NCBI GenBank assembly: GCA_014529385.2
Contig: CM043971.1
Span: 85,368,340-85,432,339, forward strand
From: Adiantum capillus-veneris
Taxonomy: Eukaryota > Streptophyta > Polypodiopsida > Polypodiales > Pteridaceae
Length of the DNA stretch: 64,000 bases
Direction of reading: 5' to 3'
Program-made: the position numbers and the translations under genes
In this document: positions 48,298-58,725 of the stretch, in pieces
Layout: every line of letters begins with the position of its first letter
Numbering within the stretch: the first letter of the stretch is position 1
The notes under the pieces: generated by a model
Database searches by the model: none
What the model was told of the DNA's origin: nothing
The model's input: only the letters and a program-made list of their open reading frames with translations

Positions 48298-50008
48298 TGG
48301 TGCACCCAAGGTGAGTTGGACCATGGAAAGTGCCAGCATCAGGCAAAGGGCAGCAGACATTGTGATAGTAGAGGGCCTGGACAAATACGAGGTGTAATCG
48401 GGAATAGGTCCCACAATGATGTGTATGCCAAATGGGGCATATAACAAGTCAAACATGGTTCAAAAGCTTTCCTATTTGGAATGCTTGAGGATACTACAGG
48501 TTGATGTATATATCCATCCAATAGTACCATGATTTATGCAAAAATACTTCCTTGGGTTCGACGATTTCAAGGCTCTCTAGGTGTTTGGAGACCAATGCGT
48601 ATTAACTCTTGATTGGCCGTGATGGTTGGCGATTGTGGCTTCAAAATAGGGACGAATTATCAAAGAGATCGATGCTCGAGTTTGAAGGAGGCATTCAAAG
48701 GTGTGACATGAGGTACAATTATAGTTATTTAAGGCTAGCTGAAGCTAGCACTGCACGGGGCGTGGGAAAGGGGACCCAAGAAGAGTTTTTTTTCTAAAAA
48801 TAAGCTAAGCTTAACCGTATCCATGCAAAAACAGGGTGGTGCTAACGACTGGAGATGAGGGGCAAGGGGCACCACTTGGCTGCTGGCATGGCAGCACAAG
48901 TTAGTAAGCTTGAAGAGGTGGCGCCATGCAGAAGGGGCCGCCATACGGGGGCCACGACGTGTGGAGCGGGGGTGGCTGACAGGGAGGACTAGGAGGGATC
49001 TGCAGACGTTTTTGGGAGGCAAAGAGCAGGGGCAGGTGGCAGTTGGAAGGTTCGCCATGGCTGTAGCCCATCAAAGGTACAGGACCGCCACGGGGTGGCG
49101 CAGTTTATAGAAGGAGAGCGAAGGGAGAGGCCAGGCCGCCATGGGCTGCATGGTAAGGGGATGAAGGTGGCGCATGAAGCAACAACGGCCAAGACTGGCG
49201 AGAAAGAGGAGGAGCGTGACTGTAGATAGCAGATCAGCTGCCAAATAGGAGGGTTCTCAGGGAGTTGACGCTATGCATGCGGTGAAAAAAAAATCAGAGG
49301 CAGCAGTTGAGTAAGGGAGTTGGCTTGCGAAAGGCCACCACAAGGGCTGAGAGGGTTGCATTAAAGAGGAAAAGGCGCTGCTTGGGGAGATCCGCCACTT
49401 AAAGGAAAGCGGCCAGGGACCAATAATGTATGCAAGGGATTGGAGAAGACCACCAAAGGGGGGACCGATACCGGCTTTGAGTGGCTACCAATGAGGGTGG
49501 CCTCGTGTTTTTTTTGACGAGGAGTTGTGAAGCAGAGAGTGAGGTCGCCAGTGCAAGGTACCTTTAGCCGAGGAACGGTGCCAGATTGCATGGAGTCACA
49601 TTGAGTGCTTGTGGGTGTCGTGAATGGTTTAAATTCAATTGTTTTTTTCCCTCTCATCTCGTGCAGTGGGTCCGTGGTAGCGTTGGCTCCGGATAGGTTG
49701 CGTGTGTGCAGAGAGAAAGAGGGAGAGAGTGATTATGGTTACAGATTGGATGTGATTTTGTATGTGGTCGAGGCTTGCGAGGCCTCCCGGTGTGTGTGTT
49801 TACAGAGTTGTGTGCATTGGCTTGTGCGTCGATAAAGGTGATTGTGTGTAGCCGGTGATTTTTCGAAGGTGGTCTTTATTGTGAAGGTCGGCAGAAGGTG
49901 TGCATGTGTGTATGATTCTGTGTGGCTTGGGGTGTTGGATACCTGGTGGGCTATAGAGAGGCAGTTAGCTTGTGTATCAAGTGTGTTCCCATTTCCCCCA
50001 TCCCATCA
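48298..50008 (+). repeat. Array LTR5 (terminal)
   Basis: Starts TGGTGCACCCAAGGTGAG and ends CATCCCATCA, followed at once by unrelated sequence of element B (TCTTCATCTTC), with no PBS. Slightly shorter than LTR2 because of small deletions near 48860, 48960 and 49595. Confidence 0.82.
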
Positions 50009-51646
50009 TCTTCATCTTCTTTGTCTTCTACCATGTGAGGTGATCCTTGATAGGTCTCTTCCCTTCGTAGCTTCTGCTATTGCTCTCAACTACTTCATGG
50101 TCTTTGACTTCGTATCCTCCCCTTGAACAAGTGCTTTTGTCCCCCTTTTTGTTGTGCAATCAGGCTTTATTCCACGCGTCATAATGACATGCAACAATAT
50201 GCTAAAATATCCTACAAAAGGGTTTATGCAAAAAAATTAATGTTCTTTCTTCCATCTTGGTCATACTCCGAGAGACCAAGCATGCGGTGTTTCTCATACA
50301 CATTGTCACAAAGTCTTCACACATGGAGAGGTTTTATCAATTTGGAGACTCTCCAATGCCAATGTCTTTCCCCTTACAAAAGCACATTTATAATGTCATC
50401 CATGTAGACGAATATAATTACATACATTGCAAGAAGTTGTTGTGCCTGGCTGCAAGATCAGTGTGCACTTTGGAATTTCCCTTCAATGTGAAGTACCTCT
50501 TCACTTGCGTGAGTCACCCTTCACGATTTTGTTTTACCTTGGCGTATTTGGCTTAGAGATGCCTTTGTCAAAGCTTCTGAAGATGCTCAACTCTTGAGGC
50601 CTTTTGGTTGCTTTAGAGTGTAAAGCTTGATAATAATCTTCTTTGGATTTCTTTTGCAGTGTCGCGGTCGGTGAGAACTGCCCTTTTGGTAGCCTTGATG
50701 CTGCTGGTAGTCAGTCCGTGGGAGCAAGGGTTTAAAAATCTAGTGGCATTTGAAATCCTTGTGGGAAAGTGGGCTTGTTAAGGGCCGAGGGAGATGGAGG
50801 CCGCAGGATGGTCCGCTAGTGGAGCTGGAAGGAGAGTGCTGACGAGATGACGCAAATGTGGGACTCTACCCCAGTGGACCCGCCAGCCTTTTAAAAGGCG
50901 CAGTTGACTGCTTATTTAGAATCCGTGATCGGACGATGAGGACAGACGCTCGCGGGCAGGCAGCACCGTGGGAACAGCCTTCTGTAGACCCGCTCCGGGA
51001 TTGAAGTGTAGCTCACCACAACGCTCAAGTCCGCCTTGCTTCCTTGCTTAAAATAGATTGTCAAGTTGAACCCATGACTAGCGCCCCTGTTCCAAGGGTC
51101 AACTCTCCTAACCAAGTGGCCTTGCCACTTTGCTTGTGGTAGGGCCTCAAAAAATTAAGTGTATTCTCGGTGTTGCAGAGAGGTGCACCCACAAAACTCA
51201 ACACACACACACCCTTTTTTAGTAAAAAATTGGGGATGGAGTTTAAGGTGTTTCCAAGCTCAGATTACAGAGCTGGAAGGCTCTATGGAAAGCTAGTGAG
51301 AAGCACTTCGATAGGATGTGAGTGATGCTTGGCGAGCATGAGGTCAAGGAGATGAATTGAGTATGAACAATTGTAAAAAATTGAAACAAAAAACCGGCAC
51401 GAACGTGGTCTAAAATGCCAATCAATGCAAAGTTGTCTATTAGTGACTTCTAATGACACCTAATCTTCCTTTGTTAGCTTAATGAATGTGGGTAGTGGCA
51501 CGTCCTTTCAAGAGTGCATATCCCATTGTTTATTATCATTAAAAGGGTGATTAGGAATCGTATTAAATAAAAGTTATGCAATGCAAAGCAATACTAATCC
51601 TACTAACACACAAGTGCCTAGCAATAATGCTAGCTAGCATACCCAA
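50009..51646 (-). other. Internal sequence of element B, no recognised gene
   Basis: Lies between the array and the PBS of B. Frames are short on both strands and no gag or pol motif is seen. It includes a tRNA-like SINE head on the minus strand (51060-51125). Confidence 0.55.
51060..51125 (-). repeat. Possible tRNA-derived SINE head
   Basis: On the minus strand an A-box-like TTGGTTAGGAG (51105-51115) and a B-box-like GGGTTCAACTT (51063-51073) lie about 31 bases apart, the spacing of a tRNA promoter. The body would run leftward from 51060; its end is not visible. Confidence 0.42.
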
Positions 51647-51660
51647 GCTCTGATACCAAT
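51647..51660 (-). other. Primer-binding site of element B
   Basis: The minus strand reads ATTGGTATCAGAGC directly after the LTR end (CCCAACA), the plant initiator-Met PBS. It gives the element's orientation. Confidence 0.9.
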
Positions 51661-51981
51661 TGTTGGGAATTGGATCGTGCTAGCTATGGTGGATGAAAGA
51701 GAAACATAGCGTCAGTGTGTGAGTGTGTGTGTAAGCAAGGTTATCACTCAAGTGAATTAGGTTCCAAGATAGAATTAGCTTGAACTCATAAACAAAATCT
51801 TGAGTATTGACTTAGCTTAGCACAAGCTCACCATAGACAAGCATGTAGTGCAAAATAGAGTTGTGTTGTTCATTCATGAAAATGAGCTTTATATAGCTCT
51901 ACATCCTTGCTCCACAGTATGTGGGATAAATCCACTCTTTTCTCCTTGACTCACACTTTAGGACAAAGCTTACACTTTACA
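51661..51981 (-). repeat. 5' LTR of element B
   Basis: Pairs with 30729-31052. Followed on the right by the target duplication aaaaa (51982-51986) and the remainder of the A2 LTR. Confidence 0.9.
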
Positions 51982-51986
51982 AAAAA

Positions 51987-52042
51987 TCCCCCGGGGGTCC
52001 TAGTGTATTCACACACATCACTATCACATGTGTATGGTAACA
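51987..52042 (-). repeat. 5' LTR of copia A2, outer 56 bp
   Basis: The minus strand starts TGTTACCATACACATGTG at 52042 and continues across the B insertion into 30728-30562. Confidence 0.85.
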
Positions 52043-55000
52043 CAAATAGAAGTTTAGAAATTCAACCCAAGTGTTTATCTAGAAATTTGCACAAGCCAAC
52101 AAAACATAGAGTTGCTGCATATGCAATCAGGGTCATTGTACATGGATTATAGTGGTCAGATCTATAATCAAGAATCGAAATTGCAAGATCCAATATATCA
52201 ACCAATAGGAGCCAGTCTAATTGGAGAACCAAGCCAAAGACGGTACAAAGGTCAAGATGGAGCAACCAATAGGAGCCAGTCTAATTGGAGAACCAAGCCA
52301 AAGACGGTACAAAGGTCAAGATGGAGCAGTTTACAGCTTGATGCTCAGTGTTCTGAAAGAAGGTGCCAACAACTTGGTAAACGTAGAAGCATAAACTTCA
52401 CAGCTAGAGCTTAACATGACAAAGCCAGTTGAAATACCACCAATCATGGAATATTGCTCAGATTGTGGATGAAAAGCTGGACATTTTTTTGAAGATTGTC
52501 CAAGAAATCCAGACAACAAGGACACATCAACTGCCAAGCAAGGCACAAAGAAAATTGGAAATGCGAATCTCGATGTGAGTGTATTTAACTCGTCACTTTT
52601 AATGCAATTGGATGATTTTGTATTATCATTAGAAGCACCAGTAAAAGCACTACAAGTTCAAAATCAACATAAAGATGCACACGCACGTGAAAAGCTTAAA
52701 ATTGATACTTTGAACAATAAATTCTTGCATGAATTTGGTCAAGATGTCCAGATATCATCGAAGGTTGAAAAGACTGTTGGGTTTACTAATGATTTTTCAT
52801 CCACTACCAGAAGTGTGCAATAATTCACGAGTCTAAGGAACACATCAAACATAATGATGTTAGCTTTGTATGGTACATATAATCGATATGCACACTATGT
52901 AGACCAAAAAGGAAAACTGTACAAAAAGGATCAAGTAGTGTTTGAATGGCCCACATACCAACTCATAGAAGTGCGTCCATTGATAGATCAGAAAGGGTGG
53001 TTCATTTCAGAGGAAAGAGACTATTATAGCCCATCCTCTCTAGAGTTGAAGGACATTATCCAGGTGAACCCAGAAATCTATTCAGAGCCAAACTCTCTTG
53101 CATTGGAAATTAGGCTTCGACATTGTAGCCAAGCGAGCATATACTTTGACCAAAATAGTCATAGATATAGACGAGAGTCTAGCATTTTATGATGCCATGG
53201 GTCCTGAAACCACGGAAGCTCATATCATAGGAGACCCATGGGATAGACAATATCATGGCAAAGATAATGCTATCTACATCGTAAATTGGGGAATAATTTT
53301 TCATGTTTCACTTAGATACATAGGAAACTATGCAAAAGGTTTATAGATACCAAATAGCAACAATTCTACCCAAAGTGTACCTTCACAATCCCAAAAGGTG
53401 AGACTAAACCAGAGCTAAACAGTTTTGAATTCTTGTAATGAAGCAGGCTATAATGATCAACCTAGGAAGGGGGAACCTGTAAATCCATCAAGCTCAGCTT
53501 TTGTACCAGGAAATGCTACACCAATTAGAAGCCCTAGGGCTTCTAGCCAACAGAACTCTTCAAAGTAGAAACCGTCGAAAGATCATATGGTTGTTGGAAG
53601 TTTCCAATTGACCCATATTCCATCAGAATCTACAGAAAAATGCTTCTATGAAGATAATCAAGGAAAAAAGTTTCAGCTGATCTCCGCATATAATGGTCAA
53701 AAGCCAACAAATCCCATAGTGTTCAAACAGTTACATGTGATCAAGCTCACATATGCATATCAAGATGCACATGGTAAAACGAATATTAGAACATTATGAC
53801 CTTGTACAAACCACTATGGATGGCCCGACTGAAGTCAAATACTATTTGAAGATAATCCAAAGCCTTAAGCTATCAGAACAAGTAACAAAAAAGTCAAAGT
53901 CAATGGGAGCTAAAGTCCAAAAAGATACACAAAGGTCACCACCAAAATCTCCTCCGAAGAGATAGATTCTGCCAAAAAGTATACTGAATCTATTAAGATC
54001 AAAGGTTACTCAGATGCAGGTGGACAATGCTCAACAATTGCAAACAAAAAGTGCAGTATCACAGCCAATGGAGTCAACGTCGATTGAAGTAGGTGGTCAA
54101 AGCAAAGAAAGTGCAGATAAAGTTCAACTAAAGGATGTTGCCACATCAAAAGCAGTCAATTTAGACACGAATCCTGAGGCGATCAAGTGCAACATTTTTT
54201 GTGAAGACGAAGAAAAGCTAACACTCGTGAGTTTTTGAGCATATCAAGAGACAAACGAGCAGAATGCTGGGGAGTCATCTCCACCACCATTGAAGTAATT
54301 TCACGTAATATCACAACTGAATTCCATATGCCAGGCAACATCATAATGGGAATGCCAATGGCCCAGAAGATGCTAGAGATACAGAATACAAATAGGATGC
54401 AGTTAGAGACAACCAGGAATGAAGACAAAGACTGGTCACCCGCAAATGACAGCACAAGGTCCTCAAGCACAGTTCAAATGGAGATTGATATCAAAGCATG
54501 TCTTATTAAAAATGATTCATCTCCACCGAATATAGCTTCAGATGAGCTTAAGGCAAATCAGGCAATAAGAAGTGCAGATCAAAAAGAGAAAAGGGCAACC
54601 ATGATATCTATTGAGCAGAGAATGCCAGCAAGACAAAAGGTAAAGAAGTTCAAAATTATAGACAACCAGCAAAAAATAGAAAGTCCAAAGATCCAAACAT
54701 TGCCAGCTGAATCAGCTAATGGAAGTCAAATTGTAAAACAAAGTCTCAAGCCACCCTCCATAGAGACACAGTTAGATCAAGATGAGACCTTGACAAAATC
54801 AGGACATAAATCTTCAATAGAACCTCCAATGAGAATAGTTGTAGTTCTCAGCAGTACAAAAGGAGCAAGTGTCAGATGCAATTCTCTATTGGATAAAGAA
54901 GCAAATTTCAATATGATTGCAGATAACATACAAAGCATTCTAGATATTACTAAAGGCAAGCAGGTAACAGGGAAATCATGGGTAAGGCTACAAGTCAACA

Positions 55001-55740
55001 GAAAATAGTTGGTACCCTTAGCATCCAAAATCATGAGGAGCAGGTAAATTTTCAGGTAAAGTATTCAAAGGACATGCATGGAGATGTCATACTTGGACAT
55101 TAGTGGTCAGACCAACACAAGGACTACAAAGAAGATAAAATGCTAATACTCTCTTCTCCAAGAGGTAGCCAACAACATTAACAGGTACCGTTAATGCTAA
55201 ATTGAAAGTTGCAAAAGTCACAGGAGTCAAAGACAAATATTGCAGACAAAGGTAAAGCTAAAGTGGAAACTCCACCAATTAGCACAGAAGGTGTGACAGC
55301 ATATGCCTCTACATCAAAGAACCCTCATGGAATAGCTTCTTCTAGCAAGTCAGGATTTCAAAATTTCAAATCAAGTGCTGACCCAACTAAAACCTCTAAG
55401 GAGCCACCCAACAAATCAAAGATATTTTAGCCAAAGTACTCAAGAAAGCAAAGGAAAGTCAAGCAAGTGTTTGTTCCGAGAAATTTAGTCAAAGTCAATG
55501 ACCTAGTTTGGAGTAAAGACGAGAAATCATTACAGAAAGACAAACAATATGGGATGGATAGCATCACAGTGAAGCTTAAAGGAACAGGAGTACTATGGAG
55601 GTGATAGACAGATATGGGTACCAAAACCATAGGTTAGAGCATATGAAGTAACATCAAGACCCTCCCAAGAAAGAAGGCCCATAAGGTATCAACCTCGACA
55701 ATATCCTAGGATACCTAAGAAGTAGGTATACAACAAAAGA
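52043..55740 (+). pseudogene. Element D gag-like and protease-like ORF, broken
   Basis: Sequence to the right of A2 reads as a long decayed polyprotein in the plus direction. A CCHC zinc knuckle with an internal TGA (CSDCG*KAGHFFEDC) lies at about 52450-52502. Lys/Ser/Gln-rich stretches follow (52575-53192, 54235-55008). At about 54850-55130 a retropepsin-like region shows RCNSLLDKEANFNMI, with DKE where D-S/T-G is expected, and later HGDVILGH-stop-WSD. Last comes FVPRNLVKVNDLVW near 55470. Stops and frameshifts are frequent, and a 64-bp tandem duplication adds one. No reverse transcriptase or integrase follows. I infer another gag-type non-autonomous element. Confidence 0.52.
52199..52326. 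repeat. 64-bp tandem duplication in element D
   Basis: CAACCAATAGGAGCCAGTCT at 52199 repeats at 52263 almost without change. 64 is not a multiple of three, so it shifts the frame. Confidence 0.92.
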
Positions 55741-57243
55741 ACATTGAAAGATGCTAAAGTCTACCACAACTCTTAAGAAGATATATAAAAAAGATGGATC
55801 TCAAAAGATCTTCCTCTTAGACAAGGATTCTACACAGGTTATGCAAAGATTTGGCTACCAGTCAACCGCAAGCCAACTATAGCTACACCAGGCCTGCATA
55901 AAGATCTCAAGAGCTCAACAAGACCTAGAGCGAAGAAAAGTAAACAAAGGAGTTACAAAGGTCCTCAAGAGATTTGGATTCCTAAGTCTTCCAAAGCTCC
56001 TAGTCAAAAGCCAAATGCCGACAGTGAGCAAAGGCCTACAACAACATCAAAGACTCCTATCATTAGGCCTAATTGGAGAATCAAACAGATAATGGAGTCT
56101 TCACAATCAAAGAAGGACAACCCAACCAATGAGAATGCAGATTCAGAGATGATAAAACAGGTATGGCAAAAGAAACCTTCAATGCCAACTTGGTCCTTCA
56201 CTAATCCTCTTTTTGAGGATTCAAGCTTACTTTTGCCTGAAGGAATGTTTGTAGTAAGCACAATAACGTAAAAATTCAAGTCACCAGGGTGCAAAAAACA
56301 ATCTTTGGCATAGTCAGAGTCAGGCTGCTGAGCCATAAAATGAGCAAAGCATTAGTCCCAAAGCTTCAAGTCATATTAAACTATGTGCTAAGAGTCATAG
56401 TTATTAGGCTTACACTCAAGCTGGAAGAGTTGATCATATCTAAATTCATGTTGCTTATGCTAGATGAGATGAGCATAAGAGCCGAAGTCTATTAACTTAC
56501 AATTGGTGGAGTGTCATAGAGTCCAACACTCATGCACAATGCACAGTAAGATGAGAGCACATATCCTCGACAACGAAAACCATTATTAAAGGGGTGCCAA
56601 CTTGCAAAGCCATATCATATGCTTTTATAGCTACACCATATTTCTGAAAAACCCCTCAAAATCCTTCTTGCACAGCATATTGTTTTCCATGCATTTCTGT
56701 GTATGCATAAATAGGATGTCCCATCATTGGACATATGCATCAGACACTCTTTTTTGCTTCCACTTATGCACCTTGAGTGGACTACAACATGCAAACCAAT
56801 GTTCCATCATGCTACCCTCTCATATTTTTGCTTTTTAATTCCATATCTATCAGCAAATAATCCCTTGAGTACTTTATTAATATTTCCCATGCTAATAAGT
56901 ACCCCAATAATACGCGTATCCCAAAGGCACTTTTTTTCCACTAGTTTTTTTTCCCTTTGATCATCCAGGTATTAGACCCTAATTTAGAAACCCATCATGC
57001 TACTTCTCTTGTACATAATTTTCATAAATAAATAGCAGCCTCATCATTATGCTATTACAGCGGACAAATGCAACATCATCTCTCACATCAGACCTATTCA
57101 GACCAATGAAGATGCTGCAGCAAATTGACCTCATCAACAAATTCAATGACAATTGAAGAAATCAGCCCATCAACAACCAATCAAAACCTTCCCTTGCCTC
57201 CGTGGACACTTTTCAACAGTGCCTGAGGACGGGCACTAAAATT
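55741..57243 (+). other. 3' part of element D, unreadable
   Basis: No continuous frame. Isolated pieces such as 56289-56495 have no family marks. It leads to the polypurine tract at 57244. Confidence 0.45.
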
Positions 57244-57700
57244 GGAAGGGGGGAATGTTATAACTGAGTCAATGTTAGTTAATAGGAGCTGCTAAAGACC
57301 AAAGATGTACGGATGTACATCAAAGATCAACATAAAGAAGCAGTGAAGATTGGAGTTACACATTTTTCACATTTTTCCGAAATGGTCATGTATCGTAAAT
57401 TTCCGATTTATTTCAATCCATTGTAATATTTTAATGTGTTATGGGCTCAATGGAAGTCCCAAGCTGTAAAGAACACGTCAGTTAGTATGCTTAGGTTACA
57501 GATTCAGTAAGTGGTGGAGCCCTAAAGGCTTTGGGTGCTCGAACATTGCATATTTTTACCCTAGGTATATAAGGAAGTGTGTAAAAGAAACTAGGGTTCT
57601 CAAGCTCATTTGTTGAGAGCACTCTTTGGTGAGAGCTCTTAAGGTGTGTGGCTATGGATTCCTTGAGCTTCTCCTTGCTCATTTGGCTTGGTTGACACTA
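57244..57700 (+). repeat. Polypurine tract and 3' LTR start of element D
   Basis: GGAAGGGGGGAA (57244-57255) precedes TGTTATAACTGAGTC (57256), a typical PPT/LTR junction, following a GGACGGGCACTAAAATTGG stretch. A TATA box TATATAAG at 57566-57573 supports LTR U3/R. The LTR's right end is uncertain; I found no second copy in the window, and 57700 is only a minimum guess. Confidence 0.6.
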
Positions 57701-58180
57701 ATTAATGCTTAATTCTCTTTTTTTATGCCTCTCTCATGCTTTTTATGATTGCCTATGATGCTTAGATTAGCTAGATTGTAAGTAATTAGTGATTAATCCC
57801 TCTCCAATCTTGTGTGATTTCCCTCTTTTGCTTGTGTGTGCATGTAGGTTTGATTTGGAGTGTGGTGCTTGATAGATCTATGTGTGTGTGCTTGCAATTA
57901 GTGTGTTGCAGAATAGGATTAGTGTTGTGTGCATCTTGCAATTGTTAGTGTGTGTGATTGGGTTGATTAGAGGTGAAGAGAAGTGGATGTGGAGATTTCC
58001 CATCATTTTCGCTTAGCTCCTCCATAGATAGAGAAGCTCACTTCATAGAGTCAACCATTCGTGTTACCATGATTAGCTCATTAACCGTGTGAGTGTTTCC
58101 ATGCCCTAGCCAGGTAGCTCATCCCTTCGGACTGATAATTTTGTTGGTCATTGGAGCTATGCAACGATGGAACCCCCAAC
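57701..58180. other. Unassigned T/G-rich sequence
   Basis: May include the rest of the D LTR. No gene seen. Confidence 0.4.
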
Positions 58181-58725
58181 ACTTGCATATGTGTCCATAT
58201 ACAAGTGTCCATATGTGAGTGTGTAGATATGTATGTATGTATAGATGTATCTATGTGAGTGTTTAAATGCATGTATGTAGGTACTAATAAAGGGAGTATA
58301 GCACCCAATGGTTGAATGCTTCTTCTTTAGCATAGTCCCTTTTTAATCATGGTGTTGTGGTCCTTAATCCACTCATGTATGGATTACCACAATGTACCTT
58401 TGGTTTTATCACGATTGAGATTGTGATGGTATCTAAAGAGGTGCCACTAGACTATTGGCACTAGTAGCCCCTACTTAGATCTAACAATATGGTCCAAGTC
58501 TATGTATTTAATTATAATTGTATATGCAAACTTGTATATGTGTCCATATTTGAGTGTATAGATATGTCTGTAAGTATGTATATATGTATCTATGCGAGTG
58601 TATTTATATATGCATGTATTTAGGCACTAATTAAGGGAGCATAGCACTCGATGATTGAATGAATCCTCTTGGATATAGTCCCTTTTCAATCATGGCATTG
58701 TGGTCCTTGGTCCACTCCTTGGTGC
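58181..58725. repeat. Diverged direct repeat, about 200 bp, period about 350 bp
   Basis: CTTGCATATGTGTCCATAT at 58182 onward and CTTGTATATGTGTCCATAT at 58531 onward align through GTATGTATCTATG, the GGGAGYATAGCAC motif and CATGGYNTTGTGGTCCTT. The second copy ends near 58725. It contains TATG-rich short repeats. Confidence 0.8.

Larger units (their letters stand above)
31293..50008 (+). mobile_element. Head-to-tail array of a gag-only LTR element (five LTRs, four internal regions)
   Basis: The block repeats one unit: a 1.5-1.8-kb LTR (TGGTGCACCC...CATCCCATCA), a PBS-like TGGTGCCCC, and a 1.79-kb internal region with a gag frame. The order is LTR1 31293-32794, I1 32795-34583, LTR2 34584-36365, I2 36366-38156, LTR3 38157-39473 (truncated), I3 39474-39849 (only the 3' end), LTR4 39850-46510 (interrupted by copia C2), I4 46511-48297, LTR5 48298-50008. 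It starts and ends exactly at LTR ends, but no matching target duplication is seen (ctcgt left, tcttc right). No protease, RT or integrase is present in any unit. Confidence 0.85.
30729..51981 (-). mobile_element. Copia-like LTR element B without coding capacity, carrying a tandem array
   Basis: Direct LTRs of 324 bp (30729-31052) and 321 bp (51661-51981), TGTTGGGAATTGG...TTTACA in plus orientation, differ by about 4% by eye. A 5-bp duplication aaaaa (30724-30728, 51982-51986) flanks the element. An initiator-Met PBS (51647-51660) lies beside the right LTR and a polypurine tract beside the left LTR, so the element reads on the minus strand. Without the inserted array (31293-50008) the internal region is only about 1.9 kb, with no gag, protease or pol seen. 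It is a non-autonomous element mobilised in trans, by inference. Confidence 0.88.
28064..52042 (-). mobile_element. Ty1/copia element A2 (same family as A1), interrupted by a 21-kb insertion
   Basis: On the minus strand, the 5' LTR (52042-51987 then 30728-30562) leads directly into integrase, with no PBS, gag or protease. Then come reverse transcriptase, RNase H and the 3' LTR (28286-28064). Both LTRs end on the minus strand at CCCTAATTCT, lacking the final bases found in A1. The 5' LTR is split by element B, flanked by aaaaa. I see no target duplication around A2 itself. A2 itself, without insertions, is about 2.7 kb. Confidence 0.82.

Noticed and set aside
31288-50013. Target-site duplication for the whole array
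   Set aside because: The flanking pentamers are ctcgt and tcttc and do not match at the LTR-defined ends.
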